Origin: Hypholoma sublateritium FD-334 SS-4
Taxonomy: Eukaryota; Basidiomycota; Agaricomycetes; Agaricales; Strophariaceae
DNA: 64,000 nt
Reading direction: 5' to 3'
NCBI GenBank assembly: GCA_000827495.1
Contig: KN817529.1
Coordinates: forward strand, 1 to 64,000
The notes under the pieces are model-generated. The model was given only the letters and a program-made list of their open reading frames with translations, ran no database searches and had not been told where the DNA came from. The position numbers were made by a program, and so were the translations under genes. This document shows positions 1-9,848 of the stretch, piece by piece (position 1 is the stretch's first letter; each line of letters begins with the position of its first letter).

Positions 1-1437
1 CTAAGGCATCCAAAGTCAAAGGATCAAATAAAAACAAGGAAACAGTGGCACCTGACAAGAAGAACTTGAAAGTCAAGCCCAAAGACGAAGAAAAATTTTC
101 TGCAGATTCGAAGGAGGCCGCAGACAATGTAAAGATAAAGTAAGTTGGCCTTATAAACTTCTTACTAGGAAAATGACTAAATAGACATATTCAAGCTGGA
201 ACAGTGGTCTCAGCGAGACGCTCATTGCAGCTATCACCGATGATCCTGACATCAAGCAGGGATTATTTCCAGGCCCTGGTGCACATGTGTCAACAGCAAA
301 AGGTGGCGGCAAGCGCAAGTCCCATTGGCAGAGAAAATTGGCGGAGATACTTTTCGCTGAGCATCCTGAATTCTCTGCTGCATACGCTCACTCACAAAAA
401 CAAAAATCATCCAAATTACAAGGCATCTGGGGCGAGCGTGTTCGCAATCGGATATCAAAGTATGTCGTTGAATTGTCTCATTAAGTAGCAATCTAAAAGC
501 ACGTCAGGATGATCTCTATTACCCGAGGCTATATCAAGGAGATGGGAACAACCGGAGAAGGCATCAGAAGTGCTGAGGATATCGATATGTCGCTTGATAA
601 TGCATTTGTGAATAAATGGAGTACGCTCTCTGTTTCAGCCTCCATATCTGTTTTTTTGCTATGAACTAATGATCTTGATTAGAGGCTATCAAAAGCGACT
701 GCCCATGGTTTTGGGAGATGCGGGATCTTATCGGTGAACGCCCAAATCTTGTCCCAGCTGGTATAGGGAACAGTTCTAGTACAGTGGATATGTCCATCCT
801 TGAGGATGGTGGTGAGAGCCATGAGGCTCGTGCATCATCAACACAGCCCTCTGAACGCGGTGGAATACTTTATGATTCTGTAGCTGAGGATATTCTTGAT
901 AGCGATGAAGACGATTTGGAACCATCTGGTGCCCGTAGTACCTTTCAAGAAAGTTCCGACCCACCCAAAGCGCCAACTCCAGAACGCCCACGCCTGAAGG
1001 ACACCAAACACAAGACTTCTGATTCTTCAATCAATGACACAAGCGACAAAAATTCCAGCAAGCGAGCGACAAAGAAGACAAAACTGGAAGAGTTTGCAGC
1101 TGCTGCCCAGGCCGAAGAAGTCACACGTCAACGTGAACTGGAGCTTGCAAAGGCTAAGGTGCAGTCAGCTGCAGAGGTTGAAGTTGCAAGGGAAAAGGCA
1201 AAGGTGGATGCGCGGCAATGCAAGAAAGAAGAGCGACTGATGAAGAATCAGCTTCGATTGGAAAAGATGCGTATGAAACATGAACGCGATATGGCTCGGT
1301 ATTGTGCTATGCCAACTATGCCTCAGGCTGTAGGCGTTCCTGCCATTGGTGGCGAATTTTCCTTTCAGGAGCTCGGTGTGGAATTTGGCGTCGGTGGAGA
1401 GGAAATAGGGACTGTCGACAATACATTTCTGCGATGA
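1..1437 (+). CDS. Harbinger-associated Myb/SANT-like accessory protein (5' partial)
   Basis: Multi-exon gene that enters from outside the window. Position 3 opens a lysine-rich exon in frame; a GTAAGT donor follows at about 138 and an acceptor just before 195. The next exon encodes a Myb/SANT-like segment (AAITDDPDIKQGLFPGPGA, then KGGGKRKSHWQRKLAEILF). After two more short introns the last exon holds CPWFWEMRDLIGERPNLVPAG, an acidic/serine stretch, and a Lys/Glu/Arg-rich coiled coil at about 1080-1300. The stop is at 1435-1437. In PIF/Harbinger elements a Myb-like protein is encoded beside the transposase and helps it bind DNA and enter the nucleus. The convergent transposase starts 13 bp beyond this stop, which supports that role here. 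The exact exon 2/3 junction near 458-500 is uncertain. Confidence 0.75.
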
Positions 1438-1450
1438 TTACAACACACTT

Positions 1451-3374
1451 CTAATCTGATTCTGAACTATCCCCATTACCCATTGCATGTCTCTGCGCTC
1501 TAACTTCTTGTGCGTGTAAAAGTTTCGCTCTCAGTACCTCCCGACGGGCCTTCGCTGCGGCAAGTGTGGAAGAGCGTGACCTTGAAGTGTTTAGAGCAGT
1601 ACTGGTGTCTTGTGTAGTAGGGTTGAGGCGTGAATACAGGTCGGAACTTGCATCTGTTGAAGCCCCTTGAGCAATGAATGAATCGTCAGAAAGATCTCCT
1701 TTTTCCTCCGCTTCACAGGTCATAGCAAATGAATGGATACCAATACATGCTACAACCCAATATGTAGCAAATTTGTGGCTGTTTTCGTCTTTGATCGCCA
1801 CTCGGAGGTCCTTCAGAGATTGAAATCGTCCTTTGAGAAAACCAATCGCATGCTCAGAACGAATGCGGAGCATGGATACATGGTTGTTGTAGATTCCGTT
1901 ATCAGGGAGGTCGCTCTCAGGCTTTTTGTACGGTGCCATAACCCACGTTTGGATCTAGAATGCAATTCAGTTACGGTGCATGGGTATTAGTCATGAACGC
2001 ACAGGGTAAGCGGAGTCTGCCCATATAAACTCGTTGTCTACGAGAATAGTCTCATGCTCTTTGAATATGCGTGTTTGCTCCCATGCCGTCGCATCGTGGG
2101 TGCTTCCAGTAAATCCAAACCCGTAATCAATGATCCGTAGATTAGGTAGTGATATAATCTGTGAATAACTGTTATAAGTGACGTTTCAAAGTGTTTGTAT
2201 TAACAATACCTGTATATTGAGCGAATAATTACACTTGCGGTCGAAGTAACTCTCAGCGTACCAAAAAGGTCTGTCGAAAAGGGGAACCAGTGTCCCATCA
2301 ACAAAGCACCATCCATCTCGCCAGGCACGGCAAGAGTGGTCCTCCACCCACTGCTTTGCTTCCTCTTTTTCTTCGGCATTAGGCATGTGAACGGCATCTT
2401 GCATAAACCCTGGGTGTAAAACAGCTGTCATGACTTGACGGGTGGCAAGAAGCACGGTACCCTTTGCATATCCTGACCATTTCGCAACCGAATCAAGGCT
2501 GGCAGCATTTCCGTAATGCCCAAAGCGGTACAAAGCGATAGCAAGTTGGTGTTCAACCGGCATCTGTGCGTTCTGTGAATTGTTGGAGAAGGCTCGGTCG
2601 TTCCAAAGTTTTTCAACTAGAGCATCAAATGTGCTTGGGGATACACGGAGCTCCTGTCGGAAGTGGTCTGGCCTAGTGTCGTGAAAAACACTGAGCGTAT
2701 GGGGTAGTGCAGCAGGTGGTCGCGGAAATTGTGTACGTGGGGCCTGAAAACAACTAGATAAACTTCAAACAAATAGCTACTGGCATACTTACCTCATATC
2801 GCGAAGCGTACATCTCACTAATATCCTGGCGTACTGCACGAGCAATTCTTGCCTGAATGCTAGCAGCTGGAAATTCACCCATTCCATCGCCCCAGTCCTC
2901 CATATCCCAGTCCTCCACATCACCGAGTATCCCACTCTCTTCTGAGTCCGAACCAGAGTCACTGTCCGACTCAGACTCAGAGTCATCATCAGAAGAGTTG
3001 TAGCCATCGTCAAAAGGGAGAAGAGCCGGAAGTTCTTCATCATCATCTTCAGAGAAAGAGTCAATTGAAGTACTGCTAGACGTATCACTAAAACTGAAAT
3101 CTAAATCAGATGTGATAGATCCGAACGATGATCCAGACCCATCTGTCAAGGATTCAGAAGTGGACGATGATCTTGAGCTTGATGAAGATGACCCAGAGGA
3201 CGTTTGGCCATGGTGTGGGAAGTGTATAAGCGATTCCAGAGCATCGAGCCTTCGGATGAAACGCCGTCGTAAACGAGCGCGGCGAGAAATGTATTTTTTA
3301 TGAGAGTAGTGGAATTGAGAGAAGGCGGTGAGAAGGCTGTGAACCTTTTTTTGGCGCAGGGTTCTGCGTGGCAT
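1451..3374 (-). CDS. PIF/Harbinger DDE transposase (DDE_Tnp_4 type), apparently intact
   Basis: Four exons read cleanly in frame: 3374-2793, 2743-2210, 2158-2003 and 1954-1451, giving 591 aa. The N-terminus is basic (MPRRTLRQKKVHSLL) and is followed by a long Ser/Asp/Glu-rich low-complexity region. A helix-turn-helix-like segment follows (LAIALYRFGHYGNAASLDSV). The catalytic triad is visible: first Asp in FVDGTLVPLF, second Asp in GSTHDATAW, and Glu in RSEHAIGFLKGRF. The motif YFDRKCNYSLNIQ is a hallmark of fungal Harbinger transposases. No stop or frameshift was found, so the enzyme may be active. I start at 3374 because the upstream Met at 3404 adds only ten residues and 3374 begins a basic, nuclear-type N-terminus. 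It is convergent with the Myb-like gene. Confidence 0.9.
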
Positions 3375-3464
3375 GATGGCGGTGGGTGCAAATTTTGGCC
3401 ACACATGACATTGTTGCCAAAATTTCTATGCGCCCTCGGTCAGCCGGGCCGTTTGATATCTCGC

Positions 3465-3615
3465 AGAAACGGCGTTGGAACGGAACTTGCANGCACTTGC
3501 CGAAACGGGGGGTTCAGAGTTCATGTCGTTTCTGGGCCGTTTCTGATGTAACATCAGTCGCTAGAAACGGTCAAGAAACGACTTCAGAAACGAGCCAGAA
3601 ATGGCCCAGAAACGG
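3465..3615. repeat. Cluster of AGAAACG subterminal repeats next to the Harbinger transposase
   Basis: About nine copies of AGAAACG(G), or its complement CGTTTCT, occur in 150 bp, at roughly 3465, 3502, 3527, 3538, 3563, 3574, 3586, 3597 (one C-to-T change) and 3608. They lie just upstream of the transposase start. Dense short subterminal repeats of this kind are usual transposase-binding sites near the ends of DNA transposons. The element's terminal inverted repeat cannot be confirmed because the other end is outside the window. Confidence 0.55.
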
Positions 3616-3835
3616 CCACTCTGACCTCCCCTATTATTTCAGATGACGGAGCGGTTCCAAGCGAAAACACAAAGAGTGCGGAAACGAAAAGTTGAGACTG
3701 TTCGTGAAAATCGAGTTTAAAGCGCTGTGTGCATGGGGCCCATAACCTGTTAAAGGTGGCGAGTTCAGAAATGTGCAAGGCACCTGCTGACCGAGGTTTG
3801 GGTTCTCAGTGTGTCAGACGAAGTGGCAACAGAGG

Positions 3836-3920
3836 CCTGAAGTCCGAAGTGAGTAACTGAGTATATTGAGAGAGAAACAAGCTGTCTACTTGCCTGAAGT
3901 CCAAAGTGAGTAACTAAGGA
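3836..3920. repeat. Imperfect direct repeat, unit about 28 bp
   Basis: The phrase CCTGAAGTCC(G/A)AAGTGAGTAACT(G/A)AG occurs at about 3836-3863 and again at about 3893-3920. The variable positions are transitions. No gene is visible here. Confidence 0.6.
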
Positions 3921-4109
3921 CTTCTACATAATTGAAGCATTTATTAAATTACTGCCCAGCCTTATGGGGTAGGTGGGCTGTATATTTATATTTGTTTTAA
4001 TTTGAGGCCATAATATGATGAGAGTGGCTGTGTCTGATGAAGGAATAGACAAATAGTAGCCATCAGTAACATTATGTAAGCTCCATCAATTGCCTGATAT
4101 AGTACTCCA

Positions 4110-4280
4110 ACAGTTATGAAATACCAAAGTTATCAGAGAGTTATGAAATAGTTATTATGAAAAGTTATGAAATTCTTAGCTCAAAAGAAAAAGAAATAGT
4201 TATGAGATAGCCCAAAAGTTATGAAATAGTTATAATAGAGTGTTATGAGATAGTTGCAGCATCTCATTTCATAACTTCAC
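4110..4280. repeat. Interspersed GTTATGAAATAG repeat array
   Basis: At least seven variants of GTTATGA(A/G)ATAG occur in 170 bp, closing with an inverted copy (TTTCATAACTTC near 4264). The surroundings are AT-rich with no coding signal. It lies just outside the left arm of the long inverted repeat. Confidence 0.6.
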
Positions 4281-4346
4281 TTGGCAATAATAAAATAGTT
4301 GTGCAGGCAATTGCTTAAGGTTTATGATAAAAGTGGTAGGTACCAC

Positions 4347-5608
4347 TTGAGAATGGTCCTAGCTCATGAGTCTGTGATGATGGGAGTTATGGGCAGCGTC
4401 TCTATCAAAGGATGTTCCCTTGACAAACCGGGAGACAGTACAAAAACTCGCTATGAGACTCCAGCGAACNNTTCTAACAAGGAACTATCATCCCCTTCTA
4501 TTATCAAGGGACCGCAGCATGGTTCTATGGCCATTAAACAAGGCAGTATGAACAAAATACATCTGCAGAGGAGAAACATAGATGCATGTGATCATTTGAT
4601 CCGGCTCAATGATCTGAGAACGTTTTGAGACAATGTGCGAAGCGCTCGCGGATTCTAAAAATAGGATGTAATGGCACTAGCCGCGTCCTTGCCTGCAGAA
4701 AGCGGATAGAATGTCCTCGCGGCANCGTTATCTCAGAGCAAATACAATAACTTGGGAAAGGATCGTTCATTTCAGGATAGAGAGATTCTAGAAACGTTTG
4801 GTTAAAGAGTCAGCTGGTGTTCGGGCAGTGAAAATACTGGCTTATCTCAAATATCTGCATGAACTTCATCACCGCGAGGCGTAGAAACCCTACGCCCATA
4901 TTCTTGGCTTGTTAGAAACGATTTGNTATTATTTAGATTCNAGACTGAGACCACACAACTTGTACAGTATATAGCTAGCTAGAGAACGTTTCTAAGAATC
5001 AATCAATTGTACCCCACAGTACTAGAAACGTCTCCAAGAAGGAGGGGTGTTCGAAATACCTAAGGATAAAATACAAGAGATTCCGTGCTTTGAATAAGAG
5101 GTTCATTGCGTCGTGATTTCATGCAAGAATTTAGAGATTGTTCGAGTTTTTACGGTCCAACCGGGATCTGCATTTGGACGCCGAGGAGGGTTCAAAGTGT
5201 TTTGGCAGATACCATCAAGAAAGATTCGCAGTCGAGGAGACTTGCATCGGAATTCAGCAGACGATCTGCACNGCTGTCACACAGCACAAAACTGGTTACC
5301 CCCAAATAATAAATAAAAACATACATGTTCCGTGATCACCCAGTGATAGCGAGCTCGTTGTGTAAAATNGATCTGAGAACCATTTGAGATTTGAATAATT
5401 CCCTATCAAATCNAACTTGGGGCAAAGATTTGTGAATNGAGACAGATTCTCAGACAAAACAGACTCATACCAGGGAGTACCGCACACTTTAGATTTCTTA
5501 TACTGGTTGTAGAGCGTCGCTCGATCCTAGTAAAGATCTCTCTCCGCTGGGGTTTTGTTTTGTTTTGAGAGATTCGAGTCTAGACCCACAGTCAGCCTCT
5601 CAACGTGG
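4347..5608 (+). repeat. Left arm of a 1.26-kb long inverted repeat (CpG-rich copy)
   Basis: The sequence matches the reverse complement of 7356-8624 along its whole length. The outer end begins TTGAGAATGGTCCTAGCTCA and the inner end finishes at the GACCCACAGTCAG motif near 5584-5596. This arm keeps many CpG sites that are TG or CA in the other arm. Small open frames inside it (for example at 4299-4628, which has a mirror copy in the right arm) contain the repeat but show no protein family I recognise. All of the ambiguous bases (N) of this area except one lie inside this arm. Confidence 0.85.
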
Positions 5609-7355
5609 GAGTGATCAACTAATCAAGGCTAGCCTGGGAATGAAAGTGTTTTTCCTGATGTACACCATCTTGACCATATGCCACTACATGATTGGGGCTG
5701 GTGGCCAACTATGCAAAGTGAAAATGGAAACCAAGACAATTGAGCTCAACAAGTGGTTCACCATAGGCAACCATCAAAACCTTGCTAAAAAAAGGCAGTC
5801 ACTCTTCAAGCATTTGAGACCTTTATGACAAATGGTCTAGCACTCTACTGGGCTAATTTCATGCCTTTCTTATACAAGTTGGTTGAGGTGACATGGCATC
5901 CAATGGCAAGAACACTTTTCAAAACTCCTAATATTGCTACACATTCTGCCTATCATGAAATCCTCCTGAAGGCCCTTGCCCTGTACTTATCACTCCTCCA
6001 TACTTCCTTGAGGAATCCCCAAGGAAGCCCAGCCTTTTAGCCAGTTCTGCATTGCGGTCACTGTGGGCACTTACAGCAGGTCGTGGCGTGAGCAGGGGCC
6101 CGCGGGCCATGTGGGTGGGACAGCGGTGTTGGCAGTGTCTCGCATTGGTGATAGGTGGCCTTGGGAGGCAGCGGTGTGGCTGGGGGAGGTTGCAGGCTGG
6201 TCCAGGGCATTGTGGTTGCCGATGTCGCTGTTTTGGGGCTATGCGGAAGGGCAGGGGGGCGTGGTTGTGCAACACTGTGGGGGGCAGTCAGTGATGTCGA
6301 CAGTGGGTGATGGGGGGTTGCACATACCTAGCCCGGGTGCTGGCCTCATTGAGAGTGCGCTGTGCTGCAGGAGGTGGTGTGGCATTATCATAGGCACTGC
6401 AGGTGTGACATGGTGATGCCAGGTTGTGATGTGGCCACTGCGGGGGCATGCCGGAGTGCCAGAGTGTGAGGCAGGGCTATGTGGATGGAATGGGGGGGTG
6501 GGCATACCTATTCAGGCACCATGCGCCATTCCCTGCCTTGTGGGCTGCTCTGTGGTCTCTCATTGCAGCGCTGGCCCTTGGCAGGGCTATTTTCACTGTC
6601 ATTTGCCCCTCACAGGCTGCTCCCTGCCTTCCTTGCCTCCGCCAGCATTATTGTTGGGAGCATCATTGTTGTCGCTGTCGCTGTCACCCTCCTCATGGTT
6701 GCACTGGGCAGTGTTGCCATTGGCGGCGGCGTCTGCCTACTGGTTGGTGTCATTGGCAGTGTCATTGGCCTCTATGTTGTTGTTGTTGTTGCGGGGTTGG
6801 CTGCCATGGTGGTGGTGGTGGCCATTGTCATGGGGTGGAGCGGCAGCAGGTGGGATGGTGGGGGAAAGAAAGGAGGTGATGTGGCATGCCGCAGCAATGC
6901 TTGCGGGACTTTGCTGGCTTACACGTGACCTGCGACATATAATATTTTGTTAAATATGCAACATTTTAAATGGTTCTGTGGTATAATAGTTAATTGTGAC
7001 AGCATGTCAAGGGTTTGACTCTCAATGGTGCCATTCCTTTTTAATCAATTAATAAGTAATGGTGGTCATTCCATGGACAGTCCCAGGCTTCCTCAAGGAT
7101 GTTACTGCAGAATGGTAATTCCTCAAGGAATCCTCGAGGAATGGTAAGGAAATTCCTTGAAAATTTGGCTGGTATCTCTGCTATTTCCAAACTCAGGGAA
7201 TTACTGTGTAATCTTCAAGGAATCTGCAGATTCCACAGATTCCTCAAGGAAAACATGGGGGAGTGTAAAGTCCTCCCCTCGCCTTCTATAACAAAGAAGA
7301 GCCAGGACCACCTCCACCTTACACTGTAGTCCCCAGAGGAAAGTGTTTACGCGTG
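5609..7355. other. Loop between the inverted-repeat arms; no intact gene seen
   Basis: From 5640 to 6040 the sequence is CpG-poor and carries only short broken frames. From about 6050 to 6900 it is GC-rich, simple and TG/GT-biased, with GTG and TTG triplet runs near 6775-6830; long open frames there in several phases follow from composition. From 7085 to 7265 it holds several TTCCTCAAGGAA-type palindromes, related to one at 6003-6025. A tRNA-like piece sits at 6972-7035. Confidence 0.6.
6972..7035 (+). other. Possible decayed tRNA-like sequence (SINE head?)
   Basis: GGTTCTGTGGTATAATAGTTA resembles a tRNA 5' end with an A-box, and GGGTTTGACTCTC about 20 bases further resembles a B-box with CpG decay (GGTTCGA-type). 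A small palindrome (TGACA GCA TGTCA) sits where an anticodon arm would be, with too short a loop, and the acceptor ends do not pair well. It is not a functional tRNA gene. A tRNA-derived SINE relic is possible. Confidence 0.25.
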
Positions 7356-8624
7356 TTCCCATTGAAAGACTGACTGTGGGTCTAGACTCGAATCTCTCAA
7401 AACAAAACCAAACCCCAGCAGAGAGAGATTTTAACTACGATCAAGCAATGCTCTACAACCAGTATAAGAAATCTAAAGTGTGGTGTTCCCTGGTATGAGT
7501 CTGTTTTATCTGAGAATTTGTCTTGATTCTTAAATCTTTGCCCCAAGTTCGATTTGATAGGGAAATTATTTAAATCTCAAATGGTTCTCAGATTGATTTT
7601 TCACAATGAGCTCATTATCACCAGGTGATTACAGGATGTGTATATTTTTAAGGATTTATTATTTGGAGTAACCAGGTGTTGTTGAAACAATAGCGCAGAT
7701 CATCTGCAATAAACCAATGCAAGTCCTCTCAACTGCAAATCTTTCTTGAAAAGGTATCTGATCAATAATGCTTCAGACTCTTCCTGGCATCACAAATACT
7801 GATCCCTCTTGGGCTGTAAAAACTCAATGTCAAGGCTTCCTGCCTGGTAATCATGACACTCAGAACCTCTTGTTCAAAAGCACGGAATCTTTTGTATTTT
7901 TATCCTTAGGTATTTCAAACACCCCTCCTTCTTGGAGACATTTTTAGTACTGTGGGGTACAATTGATTGATTCTTAGAGATGTTCTCTAGCTAGCTATAT
8001 ACTGTACAAATTGTGTGGTCTCAGTCTCTAATCTAAATAATAACAAATTGTTTCTAGCAAGCCAAGAATATGGACGTAGGGCTTCTATGCCTCGCGGTGA
8101 TGAAGTTCATGCAGATATTTGAGATAAGCCAGTATTTTCACTGTCTCGAACACCAGCTGACTCTTTAGCCAAACATTTCTCAGATCTCTCTATCCTGAAA
8201 TGAACGATCCTCTCCCAAGTTATTGTATTTGCTCTGAGATAATGGTGCCACAAGGACATTCTATCTGCTTTCTGCAGGACAAGGACATGGCTAATGCCAT
8301 TACATCCTATTTTTAGGATCTACAAGTGCTTCACACATTGTCTTGGAATGTTCTCAGATCACCGAGCTGGATCAAATGATCACATGCCCACCTATTTCTC
8401 CTCTGCAGATGTATCTCATTCATACTGCCTCATTTAATGGCCATAGAACCATGCTGCAGTCCCTTGATAATAGAAGAGGATAATAGTTCCTTGTTAGAAT
8501 GGTTCACTGGAGTCTCATATTGAGTTTTTGTACTATCTCCTGGTTTGTTAAGAGAACACCCTTTGATAGAGACGCTGCTCATAACTCCCATCATCACAGA
8601 CTCATGAGCTAGGACCATTCTCAA
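7356..8624 (-). repeat. Right arm of the long inverted repeat (CpG-depleted copy)
   Basis: This is the inverted copy of 4347-5608. Wherever the left arm has CG, this arm mostly has TG or CA. For example the left arm's GCGAAGCGCTCGCGG corresponds here to GTGAAGCACTTGTAG (read on the minus strand, about 8325-8340). This is the signature of cytosine-methylation decay at CpG. No intact gene lies within it. Confidence 0.85.
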
Positions 8625-8774
8625 CTGATTCTATTATCTGCCTTTTTCAAACTGCTGACAAGGGCATGTCTCAGTTCCTTGTTATCTGCCTTTGACACAT
8701 GTTTAATGCTCCGAAAAGCAAAAATCCACATATAGTCCAAAAGTAACCTTATCAATGTGGGTCAAAAAATCAAC

Positions 8775-9150
8775 ACCTGGATTGACCCAGATCCATGGGA
8801 AACAGGTACCCGGACCCGCGGGTCATGTTTTGGCAGGTATTTCTCATGGATCTACCTGCAGGTACTTGCAGGTATTGCTATAATATCACAATAATATCAT
8901 TAATTTCATATGATAAAGCATACTTTTTATCAATTTAAAACAGTAATAAGCTAGTTCCAAGTTCATTGTACTCAGTGCATGCTGAAAACTGGGCCAAAAA
9001 TCCATTTTTATTAAGTAAAAAAAAATTCTCATGACCTGCAGGTATTTGAACTTCTAAAATCCATCCCTGGATTGACCTGGATCCATGGAAACAGGTGATC
9101 CAGATCTGCAGGTATTCCCATGGGTCAACCTGCAAGTACCTGCAGATCCA
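8775..9150. repeat. Palindromic ACCTGCAGGT-type repeats with a duplicated unit
   Basis: The unit CTGGATTGACC(C/T)(A/G)GATCCATGG followed by AAACAGGT occurs near 8777 and again near 9066. Around both copies are many partial palindromes built on ACCTGCAGGT, GCAGGTA and CCATGG. No coding signal is seen. The element family is not recognised. Confidence 0.55.
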
Positions 9151-9159
9151 TACTACTCA

Positions 9160-9848
9160 TATCCAGCCTTAGAGCTCACTCATCAGGTGAGTAAGTTTTC
9201 CCTCGAATAGCCCTTCACTCATTCCTCTTTGACAATGAAGTGCTTCACAAAGTTGAATAAACCATTAAGCCCTTTCTTCCCCTAGTGGATAAGTTGATCT
9301 ATATCTGCTTTGGCTCCCCAACCAAAGACAGATTTCATTTTCTGATTTATGACTGTCTCCCATAGATTGTCCACATCCAAGCTCAGATCATCAAATAGCT
9401 GTGGATTGCCTCTGAAAGCGGCAAAATCATCATACTCCATGGCTTTGGGAATTGTGTTTTGTAGGTTTGTGATAAGATGATATAGTTCTTCAAGAAAGCC
9501 TCTGACAATTGGGGGTGAAATAGATACTTCTACATGTGGTATAGATGGTGCTTTTGTGTTCATGGCTTTTGGACTTGGAGTGATTGTGATGGGTTCTGGG
9601 GTGGCTATCTTATCTGCAGGCTGACTTGTGTATAGCACTATAGTTGAAGGAATAACAGATTTTCTCAGTGGTCTGACCATAAAAAAGTTGTGCAATGAGG
9701 TCTTGCTTTTCATGGCATGTTTATTGCAGGAGGATCTAGCTTTCAGGTATACTTTCTTGTCTCTGTGCTGCTTTGTGAGATTTGACAGACCAACAAGCCC
9801 AAGAGTGATGTAAATTACCTGCAGTATTGGAATATTTGATTCATCCAT
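9160..9848 (-). pseudogene. Decayed repeat-associated protein gene of unknown function
   Basis: An open frame runs on the minus strand from 9848 to a stop at 9282. It contains DFAAFRGNPQLFDDLSLDVD and NLWETVINQKMKSVFGWGAK. Immediately after the TAG the same frame continues as GKKGLNGLFNFVKHFI, and a one-base shift then gives RGMSEGLFEGKLTHLMSEL before further stops. Coding-quality sequence on both sides of a nonsense change and a frameshift indicates a pseudogene. Near its start a GTAATT donor after the first ten codons may mark an old intron. The segment resembles multi-copy hypothetical proteins of Agaricomycetes, which I recall but cannot name. CpG content is very low, as in the neighbouring repeats. 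Confidence 0.5.

Noticed and set aside
4299..4628. Open frame mirrored in both inverted-repeat arms
   Set aside because: The similarity between arms is at DNA level over 1.26 kb and includes non-coding parts; the frame holds no domain and is broken in other phases.
6426..6953. Three overlapping long open frames, one hydrophobic
   Set aside because: Several phases are open at once in a simple TG-rich block, which is a composition effect; there is no family resemblance or intron structure.
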